DNA of 64,000 bases from JBGTGT01 sp051439375 (lineage in GTDB: Bacteria; Cyanobacteriota; Cyanobacteriia; Cyanobacteriales; Microcystaceae): contig JBFRWB010000210.1 in assembly GCA_051439375.1 (NCBI GenBank), positions 20,766 to 84,765 of the forward strand. Reading direction: 5' to 3'. The notes below the pieces were generated by a model that ran no database searches, had not been told where the DNA came from, and worked only from the letters and a program-made list of their open reading frames with translations. Position 1 is the first letter of the stretch; every line of letters begins with the position of its first letter. The position numbers and the translations under genes are program-made. Below, one piece after another: positions 34,883 through 42,372 of this stretch.

Positions 34883-37800
34883 CTATGGACATAAGTTCTT
34901 ATCTTCTTCCCTCAAATAATTGCGTACTTTTTTACAACTTTCTTTAATCAAGTCATCTAAATCCAAAAAAGTTTTTAGATCCCAAAGTTTAATTGTACCA
35001 TCCACACTTCCAGAAGCTAGGATTTGGTCATCCTTACTAAAGTCAACGCTAGTAACATAATCATCATGACCTTTAATGGTAAAAATAAGTTGTCCCGTGT
35101 TTACATCCCACAGTTTGATTGCACCATCTACACTTCCAGAAGCTAGAACTGAACTATCATGATTAAAGCTAATACTCATGATAGTACTATTACGAGAATC
35201 TTTGAGCGTATGAAGAAGTTTACCTGTTTTCACATCCCACAGTTTGATGGTTTTATCTCGGCTTCCAGAAGCTAATTTTGAATCATCATGACTAAAGCTA
35301 ATACTTTCAATAGCGTCTTGATGGGAAGTAAGACTATTATTCATAGAGTCTTTGAGCGTACGAATAAGTTTGCCTGTGTTCACATCCCACAGTGTGATAG
35401 TGTTATCTCTACCTCCAGAAGCTAATTTTGTTCCTTCACGATTAAACCTGACGCTGATTATAGATTGAGGTTTTTCCTGTAAAGGAGAATGAGAAAGTTC
35501 TTCTCCGGTATTAACATCCCATAGTCTAATACTTCCATCTCGACTTCCAGAAGCTAGAATTGTCCCTTCATCATTGAAATCAAGACTATTAACATCATAA
35601 GTATGTCCATTAGTATGTCCCTTGAGAGTATGAATAGGTTGACCCGTTTTTCCATCTCGCAGTTGGATGTTATAATTGTCAAGCTCAAAGGCTAAGATAT
35701 TTCTCTTATGATTAAAACTAGCACTTCTTCTAGAAGGTGGAGTTTTAACAGGAAACCCACTAGGATTTCTTCTAGGTGGAAAAGGTGCAGGGTGAATAAG
35801 ACTCTCTTCAAGTTCACCCTTTTGCATCTTCCATTGTTGGATTGTTCCATCTCCTCTTGCAGAGGCTAAACTTGTACTATCACCATCATCAAAACTAATG
35901 ATAGTAACCCCTCCCCCAGCCATTTCAACAGAAGGAATTTTTGGACTAGGAGTCAAACGCCACAATTTAATGCTCTGATCCTCACTACCAGACGCTAGAA
36001 TTGAGCCATCATGATTAAAACTAAGGCTGGTGATATCGTCACTATGAGCTTTGATGGCGCGAATCAGTTTAAGTTTATTCGTTCTTTCATCCATTTCCCA
36101 CAGCTTGATGGTGTGATCTTCGCCACCAGAGGCCAAAATCATCCTGTTATCATTATTACGACTAATACTGACACTTTTGATTAATTGATCATGCGCTGGC
36201 AAAGGTGAAGAAAGTCTTTCTCTTTTACCTTCACTTTTGATTAATTGATCATGAGCTTGTAAAGGTGAAGAAAGTCTTTCTCCTTTACCTTCTTTTGTCA
36301 CTTTCCAAAGCATAACTTGTCTGTCAACACCACCAGAAACTAAGATTGAACTATCATCACTATCATAAGCATAATCACTAAACTTGATGCTATTAACAAT
36401 ATCACGATGTCCTCTTTTCCATCTACCTAAAGTATCAATCAGTTGTCCTGTTTTCACATCCCACAGTTTGATGGTTGTATCTCGGCTTCCAGAAGCTAAA
36501 ATTTCTCCGTTATGATTAAAACTTACACTTGTTACCGCTTCATTGTGACCTTTTAAGTTATAAAGGTGAATAAGTTTATCACTTTTCACCTCCCACAGTT
36601 TGATAGTTTGATCATAACTGCCAGAGGCTAACATTGTCCCATCATGATTAAAACTAATAGCCTTGACAGGTTTATCATGACCTTGCTCCCCTTCTCTATC
36701 TAAAGTATCAATAAGTCGGCATTCTGATTGTGTCACATCCCACAGTTTGATCGTTTGATCTAAACTACTAGAAGCTAATCTTGTCCCATTATGATTAAAA
36801 CTAAGGCTTGTTACAGATTTACTATGCTCTTCCAAGAGACAAATCTGTTGACCTCTTTTAGCATCCCACAATATGATAGTTCCATCTCTACTGCCAGAAG
36901 CTAAAATTTCTTCATTATAATTAAAACTAACACTTGTTACAGTTTCATGATGATCTTCTAAAGAGTTTTGCTCTTGTGTTTCTAATAGAAAATTATTTAA
37001 TACTTCTAGGACTTCTGCATCAGTTTCATCATATTTTTGAAGAATTCGGCCTGCTCTAAGAGCTAATACCCACGCATCCCAGTTTTCAGAAGTATCTGTC
37101 CACAATACTAACGCATTTCTCGCTGACGAATCTGCAAAATTCAACTCTGCTTCTTTTGTTGTTTGTAATACTGCCCATCCAAAGATAGCACTTGTCAATA
37201 AACCGCCTAAAGAGATTCCTGCAATCGTCCATGCTGTTCTCAGGTTAGCATTTTTTCTTAAGGTTTCCTCTCGCAAACTTGCTGCAATAAACTCCCTCCC
37301 TACCGTATCCAAATTTGGTAATAACCCCTCATCTTTAAACTCAATAACACGGCTTAACTTTGTTCCTCCCCATAATTCACTCTTTGCTTTTTGCACTGAT
37401 TGTTGTTTAATACTATTCCACTGTTCTGCATCTGCGCTTAAGCGATTTCGCAGATTAATTAACTCTCGCTTTTCTTCTATTAAATTAATAATCACGTCCC
37501 ATGATCTTAATAATTCCTCATGTGCAACTTCAACCGTTGCATCTTTCCCCTTTCCTTGACTAATTAATAACCGTTTATCAATCAACTTCTTTAACACCTC
37601 TGCTTGTTTATCATCCCCCTCAAAATTCTCTTTCCTTACCCGACGACTCACCGCTTCTTTCCCTTCCAATGCAATTAATTCTACTAAAATTTGCTTAACA
37701 ATCTCCTTGTTATCTGCTAATAAATTGTTATAAATCTTATTCGCTTGTAACTTTAAGGCACCCTTTACTCCACCAATCTCATTATAAGTTTGTAGCGTTA

Positions 37801-38794
37801 ACGTTCGATTTTCTAAAGAACTCTTTTCCTTTTCCCATAATAAATCTAACGTATATTGTAACAAAGGCAATGCTCCCGTTTTCTCCTCATCCTTAAACTG
37901 GAAATCACTTATAATTTGTTCTACTAACCCATCTTCAAAGATAACCCCATTTCTTGCTGCTGGTTCAGCAATCGCTAATCTTACGCCACTTTCCTCTATT
38001 TCTGTTAACATCAAACTAGAGCGATCATGAACCTTCCCCAGTACAGGATAATCATGAAACTTATCCAAGAAATCAGCACGCATTGTCAAAACGATCTTAA
38101 TCTTTGTCTCCCGTCGCTGTATTAATTTGTTTAAAGCTTTAATAAAAACATCCCTTTTTGCTTTGGGTGTCCGAGTGAATAACTCTTCAAATTGATCAAT
38201 AAAAATTAACCATATCTTATCCTCTTCCCTTAACTCATCCACAACTCTTATTAACGTATCCTGTGCTTCTATTTGCGCTTTCTTCGCATTAGACAAACCA
38301 TAAGGACTAATTAAACAACCATACAACGATTCAAACGGATTAACATCAGGAACAAACGTTAAATTAACCAACGTATTTGACCCAAAATCATCCATTAACT
38401 GAGGAATTACCCCTGCTTGAATCAAAGAAGACTTACCACTTCCCGACGCACCCAATAACAATAAAACAGACTTCTCTTTTAAATAATCTGTTAATCTAAT
38501 TGTCCAATCTTCCCGTCCAAAAAACTTATCATTATCCTCTACTCTAAAATTCCGTAACCCCTTATAAGGTGAACCTTTTTTAAACTCCCGTTGCTGAATC
38601 TCAATGCTGGACTGTTGGGTAATAATATATTGAGTAACCGTTCCTCCTTTAATATCTCCTTGTATTCCTTTAATGTCTCCGCCAATTTCCGAATAATAAG
38701 ACGTTGTATTTTTATCATGCTGTACATTATCCCCACTTCCTGAGTGGGTTTGTTGGGTTCGAGGATTAGGATCAGAATCAGGTGATTGAGACAT
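34883..38794 (-). CDS. STAND (nSTAND1) NTPase with 14 WD40 repeats and N-terminal amyloid-like motif (NLR-like sensor)
   Basis: The 1303-residue protein begins with a polar tail (1-35). A Gly/Asp/Ile motif follows at about 37-57 (GGDIKGIQGDIKGG) that nearly repeats the C-terminus of the 127-residue protein at 40120-40503. A STAND ATPase module starts at SPYKGLRNF (75) with Walker A GASGSGKSS (115-123) and Walker B LIFIDQFEEL. A probable membrane segment lies near 520-545 (IAGISLGGLLTSAIFGWAV). Fourteen WD40 repeats (LASGSxDxTIKLWDV) fill the rest, enough for two seven-bladed propellers. The layout is that of bacterial NLR-like immune sensors: propeller for sensing, STAND for oligomerisation, N-terminal motif for templating an effector. 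Confidence 0.9.
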   Translation of the reverse strand: MSQSPDSDPNPRTQQTHSGSGDNVQHDKNTTSYYSEIGGDIKGIQGDIKGGTVTQYIITQQSSIEIQQREFKKGSPYKGLRNFRVEDNDKFFGREDWTIRLTDYLKEKSVLLLLGASGSGKSSLIQAGVIPQLMDDFGSNTLVNLTFVPDVNPFESLYGCLISPYGLSNAKKAQIEAQDTLIRVVDELREEDKIWLIFIDQFEELFTRTPKAKRDVFIKALNKLIQRRETKIKIVLTMRADFLDKFHDYPVLGKVHDRSSLMLTEIEESGVRLAIAEPAARNGVIFEDGLVEQIISDFQFKDEEKTGALPLLQYTLDLLWEKEKSSLENRTLTLQTYNEIGGVKGALKLQANKIYNNLLADNKEIVKQILVELIALEGKEAVSRRVRKENFEGDDKQAEVLKKLIDKRLLISQGKGKDATVEVAHEELLRSWDVIINLIEEKRELINLRNRLSADAEQWNSIKQQSVQKAKSELWGGTKLSRVIEFKDEGLLPNLDTVGREFIAASLREETLRKNANLRTAWTIAGISLGGLLTSAIFGWAVLQTTKEAELNFADSSARNALVLWTDTSENWDAWVLALRAGRILQKYDETDAEVLEVLNNFLLETQEQNSLEDHHETVTSVSFNYNEEILASGSRDGTIILWDAKRGQQICLLEEHSKSVTSLSFNHNGTRLASSSLDQTIKLWDVTQSECRLIDTLDREGEQGHDKPVKAISFNHDGTMLASGSYDQTIKLWEVKSDKLIHLYNLKGHNEAVTSVSFNHNGEILASGSRDTTIKLWDVKTGQLIDTLGRWKRGHRDIVNSIKFSDYAYDSDDSSILVSGGVDRQVMLWKVTKEGKGERLSSPLQAHDQLIKSEGKRERLSSPLPAHDQLIKSVSISRNNDNRMILASGGEDHTIKLWEMDERTNKLKLIRAIKAHSDDITSLSFNHDGSILASGSEDQSIKLWRLTPSPKIPSVEMAGGGVTIISFDDGDSTSLASARGDGTIQQWKMQKGELEESLIHPAPFPPRRNPSGFPVKTPPSRRSASFNHKRNILAFELDNYNIQLRDGKTGQPIHTLKGHTNGHTYDVNSLDFNDEGTILASGSRDGSIRLWDVNTGEELSHSPLQEKPQSIISVRFNREGTKLASGGRDNTITLWDVNTGKLIRTLKDSMNNSLTSHQDAIESISFSHDDSKLASGSRDKTIKLWDVKTGKLLHTLKDSRNSTIMSISFNHDSSVLASGSVDGAIKLWDVNTGQLIFTIKGHDDYVTSVDFSKDDQILASGSVDGTIKLWDLKTFLDLDDLIKESCKKVRNYLREEDKNLCP
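36172..36291. repeat. 60-bp tandem duplication inside the WD40 region
   Basis: Positions 36172-36231 and 36232-36291 match at 56 of 60 bases by direct comparison. The unit is 20 codons and repeats RLSSPLxAHDQLIKS in the protein, lengthening a loop between WD40 repeats 5 and 6. It looks recent. Confidence 0.9.
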
Positions 38795-38914
38795 TTTTAA
38801 CTTATGATTGATGAGTTATAAACTATGAATTCCTAATTATGAATAAGATTAACAGATTATTCATTCATTTGCAAGCTTAACACAACTCTACACAATACAA
38901 TCTTAACTGAATCT

Positions 38915-38947
38915 GTTAGGTTTTGTGCCTCAACCCAACCTACCTAC
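38915..38947 (-). repeat. Dispersed hairpin element, copy 2
   Basis: Read on the minus strand it gives GTTGGGTT, loop GAGGCACA, then AACCTAAC. The single change in the right arm keeps pairing through G-U. It overlaps the stop codon of the DUF29 remnant. Confidence 0.7.
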
Positions 38948-39410
38948 GACTATTTAAGTTTGGAAACCATTCTGTGTCTAGTAATTCAGTCAAAGAATAA
39001 GGACATTCCTTCGGTAAATCATTTAATTGAGTTTTCTTTTGAACAATTAAACGAGCATTATCATAAATTTTATCTAGGTTTTCTAGAAGATGATTTTTTA
39101 GATTAGTCGTCAATCTATCTTCTAGCTGCACCCGAAAGGTAATAGTTTCTCCCATCCAATGATTCCTATTTTTTTCTCTCTCTTGTTCCCAAAAATGATA
39201 TAATAATAAATGAATAATAGTCTGTAATAATAGACTTTTTACGTCACTTTTTTCTGAGCGTCCCAAAGCTTCAAACTCCTCAATTAAATGTTCAAGGTCT
39301 AATTAATCCAGACGATTTTCTCTTAAGAGTTTAACCATTTCAGCTAACCAAAGGGATTCGTCTTCTTGATAAAGGCATTTGAGTTGATTTTTTCTAAGAG
39401 ATATTTTCAT
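38940..39410 (-). pseudogene. DUF29 family gene interrupted by a nonsense codon
   Basis: The frame from ATG at 39408-39410 to TAG at 38940-38942 would encode about 155 residues of a DUF29 protein. The N-terminal half (LYQEDESLWLAEMVKLLREN) and the C-terminal half (LEHLIEEFEALGRSEKSDV, then LLLQTIIHLLLYHFWEQ) are in the same frame. They are separated only by a TAA at plus-strand 39303-39305, between LD and LDLEHL, where the family usually has Glu; GAA to TAA is one base change. The downstream part alone could start at a TTG (39266), giving 108 residues. DUF29 proteins are abundant cyanobacterial orphans that often neighbour Uma2 genes. A sequencing error is the alternative. Confidence 0.82.
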
Positions 39411-39441
39411 GGCTTGTGTAATCTTAACTCAGTAAGAATTT

Positions 39442-39471
39442 GTTGGGTTTTATTCCTCAACCCAACCTACG
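39442..39471 (-). repeat. Dispersed hairpin element, copy 3
   Basis: On the minus strand it reads GTTGGGTT, loop GAGGAATA, then AAACCCAAC. It overlaps the last codons and stop of the Uma2-family gene, so the hairpin begins within the coding region. Confidence 0.75.
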
Positions 39472-40095
39472 ATTGAATTCACGTAACGCAACACTTGAAC
39501 CTTGCGTCCATCCTAATTCAACATAATAGGGTAAAAGACTTTTAATCTCTATCTCTGAGAATAAACGACTTTGATCACTTTCTATATATTTCTCATTTTC
39601 CCATAAATAAATTGTTAACGCTTCTTGACGATAAATCCATAACTCAGGAATCTTTAAAATTTCATAAGCTTGAATATCAGTAATTGAGGTAAAATCAACT
39701 TCTATCGCTAAATCAGGCGGAGGATCAATGGTTAAATCAATTCGTTCTTTTTCTAAAATAGCTTGTCTATTGTCAATATAAAAACATTTATCTGGTTCAA
39801 CTCCTGCTTGTGGTGGTAACTTAAGAGTTATAGGATCAAAACAATCCCAATCTTTACCTTTTTGATTTAAAAGAATTTTCACTAAGTCACTCAATGTTGT
39901 AACCCGTTTTCCATGACTAGGTAAAGGAGACATAAGACGAATTTCTTGGTTAATGGTGTTAAAAGATAATTTAGGAAATTTTTTCGCTTGACGAAGCTGT
40001 AATAGTTGTTCATAATCCTCCCATGTTTGATTAGGGAAAATAGCAACTTTACCTGCTTCTAGCATTAAGGTATCTTCGCTGATTGTAATTAACAT
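39457..40095 (-). CDS. Uma2 family protein (DUF820, PD-(D/E)XK-like nuclease fold)
   Basis: The 212-residue protein shows the Uma2 pattern: WEDYEQLLQL, IRLMSPLPSHGKRV, PPQAGVEPDKCFYI (the PD part of the nuclease core) and DLAIEVDFTSI (the ExK-like part, with Lys replaced in this spacing). It then has YEILKIPELWIYRQ and a short C-terminal tail. Uma2 genes are greatly amplified in cyanobacteria and their function is unsettled. It lies 24 bases downstream of the 127-residue effector-like gene and upstream of the DUF29 remnant, same strand. A dispersed hairpin repeat overlaps its 3' end. Confidence 0.88.
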   Translation of the reverse strand: MLITISEDTLMLEAGKVAIFPNQTWEDYEQLLQLRQAKKFPKLSFNTINQEIRLMSPLPSHGKRVTTLSDLVKILLNQKGKDWDCFDPITLKLPPQAGVEPDKCFYIDNRQAILEKERIDLTIDPPPDLAIEVDFTSITDIQAYEILKIPELWIYRQEALTIYLWENEKYIESDQSRLFSEIEIKSLLPYYVELGWTQGSSVALREFNRRLG

Positions 40096-40119
40096 AATAG
40101 ATGTCTCCTAAGTAATAAT

Positions 40120-40503
40120 TTAACTGATAGTTTGATTAATTGTTCCTCCACTAATATCCCCAACAATTCCTTTAATATCTCCTTTAACTGTAATTCCATA
40201 TTTACCTGTTGCTAAACCGTCTTTATCTTCTTTTTGCAGAGTTTCAAGAAGTTTTTCCGCAAGTTTAGTGATTTCCTCATCCTTATCAACCCCTGCTTCC
40301 ATTATTTTAGTCTTTAATAATCCTTCTGTTTGCTTAATTTCTTCGGGTTTAGCATCAACCATCGCTTTTCCTAGTGCATCATCTTTAAATTTTCCCTGAA
40401 TTAAAGTTTTTAACCCTGAATAACTATCCTTAATCGCATTTCCGACTGTATCTTTAGCAGCAGCAGACGCACCTGCAATTAAAGCAGCGATAATAACTTC
40501 CAT
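40120..40503 (-). CDS. Candidate amyloid-signalling effector (Bell-like helical domain + C-terminal motif)
   Basis: The 127-residue protein has three parts. The hydrophobic Ala/Gly-rich N-terminal helix (IIAALIAGASAAAKDTVGNA) and amphipathic helices to about residue 95 resemble the Bell domains described at the N-terminus of bacterial amyloid-signalling effectors. A short linker follows. A C-terminal motif at 107-126 (KGDIKGIVGDISGGTINQTI) matches residues 38-57 of the STAND protein at 14 of 20 positions without gaps. The encoding DNA (40126-40185 against 38624-38683) matches at about 43 of 60 bases by hand count. By analogy with fungal HET-S/NWD2 and bacterial BASS pairs, the motif would template amyloid assembly and trigger membrane damage. 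The role is inferred; the motif match is observed. Confidence 0.7.
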   Translation of the reverse strand: MEVIIAALIAGASAAAKDTVGNAIKDSYSGLKTLIQGKFKDDALGKAMVDAKPEEIKQTEGLLKTKIMEAGVDKDEEITKLAEKLLETLQKEDKDGLATGKYGITVKGDIKGIVGDISGGTINQTIS

Positions 40504-40586
40504 TGTACTGAGTCCTCAATTTATATCACCATTAATTGTAACTGGCCTTTACTCTTTTGTGTCTTTTCATGTGAATAAAAATTTTC

Positions 40587-41666
40587 CTACAACTCATGTT
40601 GCTCACTATCCTGACTAATAGAAGCATTTTGCCAAGGATTTAAAATATCTTTAACTAAAATCTCTCTAATACAAATTTGACTAATAATTGATAAGGGAAG
40701 GGCAAGAATTAAGCCTAAAACCCCAAAGCCAATTGTAAATAAAATTTGCGCTAAAATGGTAAACCCCGGTAACAAAGAAACTTGACGAGCTTGAATTCTT
40801 TTGGTTAAAACATTAGTTTCAATTTGTTGAATACTGATATAAAGAATAAGAACTCCCCATATTTTCCACGGAGCAGTTTGCAAGGCAATAATGGTTGCAA
40901 TAGGCGGAATCACACTTAAAAACAATCCCAAATGGGGAATAAAGGTTAACAATCCTGCAATAATTGACTGAGAAAGAGCAAGGGGAATTTGTAAAATGAA
41001 TAAACCAACACCTGTAAATATTGCTACAACCCCCATATTAACGACAATTCCTTTTAACCAATTTTCCAAAGCTTGCTGACTATATAGCAAAATTTCATCG
41101 ACTCTTGAGCGATAAAATGCAGGAAATAGACGAATAAAACCTTGTCTATAAGCTTTGGGGGAAGCCAGAAACATTAAAGACAAAGCAAAGAGCAATAAAC
41201 CACTGAGCAGAAGTCCTAAAGAACTATAAAAAACATTTAATCCTCCCCCCAAGAGTTCTTGGAAAATAGGTTGTAGCTGTTGTAATAATTCATTAAAATC
41301 TTGCTGTTCAAAACGAGGTAAAGAACGAATTAAGACAGGATCTAACTTATTTTTTTGTATTCCCAACCAAATAATAAACTGATCAATCCCTTGAGGTACA
41401 ACTTTTACTAATTCTTGGAATTGATTAACAAAAGGCGGAACGATTAACCAAATAGAAAGACTTAAAATAACGAAAAGAATAGAAAAAGAAAGTAGAATAG
41501 CAAACCCTCGACTAATCTGTCGTTTTCTCAGCCAACGAACCAACAGATTTAAAGCGATCGCAAGCACGATAGCAGTAAAGATCAACAATAACAATTGTTG
41601 CATTTGCCAAAGAAAATAGCCAATTAAAAGAACAGCTATAAATCCTACCCATTCACCAAATTTCAT
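40587..41666 (-). CDS. AI-2E family transporter
   Basis: The 359-residue polytopic membrane protein starts with two close membrane segments (about 7-45) and continues with a segment at about 60-80. The extracytoplasmic stretch carries QFQELVKVVPQGIDQF, and the C-terminal helices include the family landmark AGLLTFIPHLGLFLSVIPP (about 238-256) and ILFTIGFGVLGLILALPL. Members export diverse small molecules or ions; AI-2 export is only the founding example. A 69-residue membrane protein gene lies 19 bases upstream, same strand. Confidence 0.88.
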   Translation of the reverse strand: MKFGEWVGFIAVLLIGYFLWQMQQLLLLIFTAIVLAIALNLLVRWLRKRQISRGFAILLSFSILFVILSLSIWLIVPPFVNQFQELVKVVPQGIDQFIIWLGIQKNKLDPVLIRSLPRFEQQDFNELLQQLQPIFQELLGGGLNVFYSSLGLLLSGLLLFALSLMFLASPKAYRQGFIRLFPAFYRSRVDEILLYSQQALENWLKGIVVNMGVVAIFTGVGLFILQIPLALSQSIIAGLLTFIPHLGLFLSVIPPIATIIALQTAPWKIWGVLILYISIQQIETNVLTKRIQARQVSLLPGFTILAQILFTIGFGVLGLILALPLSIISQICIREILVKDILNPWQNASISQDSEQHEL

Positions 41667-41685
41667 AGTTGTTTAATTAAAGATT

Positions 41686-41895
41686 CTATAGATCAGACTT
41701 AGCGGAAGATGACGAGTTATTTTGCCAACGCCAAAGTAAGATTCCGCCTAATATTAAAGTGGGTAAGAATACCCCAATCATAACATTGGTAGAAGAAGGC
41801 GTAAGAGAAATATATGAACTACCATACTTAATAATAAAGGTGATTAAGATGGATAGACTAATGATTTTAACAATAGGAATTAAATAGTTTTGCAT
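41686..41895 (-). CDS. Small two-TM membrane protein, unknown
   Basis: The 69-residue protein has two hydrophobic segments (about 5-23 and 38-57) and a polar Ser-rich C-terminus (NNSSSSAKSDL). No family was recognised. It is the likely first gene of a two-gene unit with the AI-2E transporter, and it is divergent from petN. Confidence 0.6.
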   Translation of the reverse strand: MQNYLIPIVKIISLSILITFIIKYGSSYISLTPSSTNVMIGVFLPTLILGGILLWRWQNNSSSSAKSDL

Positions 41896-41934
41896 ATTGA
41901 GCTTCTAGGTTTGAGATTGTATCTATCTTAGTTT

Positions 41935-41985
41935 ATACCTCGTACCTCAAACCTCAAACCTGCAACCTAAAACCTTGCACCTAAA
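41935..41985. repeat. Heptamer-like ACCTCAA/ACCTAAA tandem repeat upstream of petN
   Basis: Six or so imperfect units (TACCTCG, TACCTCAA, ACCTCAA, ACCTGCA, ACCTAAA, ACCTTGC, ACCTAAA) occur between the divergent membrane-protein gene and petN. They lie 75 to 125 bases ahead of the petN start. A regulatory role is not shown. Confidence 0.7.
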
Positions 41986-42060
41986 AATGTTTGCAAAATG
42001 ACCAAAGCAGCTTATGATAAGGTGAGTAACATTAATCATTTAGCTAACTGTAGGACGATT

Positions 42061-42150
42061 ATGGATATTCTAGGACTCGGTTGGGTCAGTATTCTAGCCC
42101 TTTTTACTTGGTCAATTGCAATGGTAATTTGGGGTCGTAACGGATTCTAG
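42061..42150 (+). CDS. petN: Cytochrome b6f complex subunit VIII (PetN)
   Basis: The 29-residue single-membrane-span protein reads MDILGLGWVSILALFTWS followed by IAMVIWGRNGF, the nearly invariant PetN sequence. It is a small structural subunit of the thylakoid cytochrome b6f complex, needed for its stability. The gene is too short for standard ORF calls. It proves an oxygenic phototroph source. It stands alone in an operon with, at most, a 49-residue ORF starting 4 bases later. Confidence 0.97.
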   Translation: MDILGLGWVSILALFTWSIAMVIWGRNGF

Positions 42151-42154
42151 TGTC

Positions 42155-42304
42155 GTGAATACCTCATTTATCCTAAATGGACTATTTCTCTCTACCTTAC
42201 TGCTTTTAGTAGTAGTAAGTGGAGGAATCATATACCTAACAGCTGCGGAATGGCGAGATCGTCGCCGTCAAGAGCGTGATCGCAAGTCGCAAAAAAAGCG
42301 TTAA
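42155..42304 (+). CDS. Small single-TM protein downstream of petN
   Basis: A GTG at 42155 begins a 49-codon frame: polar start (NTSFILNG), one hydrophobic helix (LFLSTLLLLVVVSGGIIYL) and a strongly basic tail (EWRDRRRQERDRKSQKKR). The membrane helix followed by a positive tail predicts the C-terminus on the cytoplasmic side. It starts 4 bases after the petN stop, so it is probably cotranscribed. There is no recognised family; the coding-like profile and spacing support it. Confidence 0.62.
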   Translation: MNTSFILNGLFLSTLLLLVVVSGGIIYLTAAEWRDRRRQERDRKSQKKR

Positions 42305-42372
42305 TGGTTTGTTGCATGATATAAGCTCCTCAAAAATCATCCCCTGTTAAACTTAACTACGGGGGATTTTTT

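Noticed and set aside
34647..34919. 90-residue plus-strand frame at the end of the efflux permease gene
   Set aside because: It is a shifted reading of the permease's last segment and the sequence lacks membrane or family features.
38539..38736. Minus-strand alternative frame inside the STAND gene
   Set aside because: It is an out-of-frame reading of the motif and ATPase start; the main frame holds all conserved motifs.
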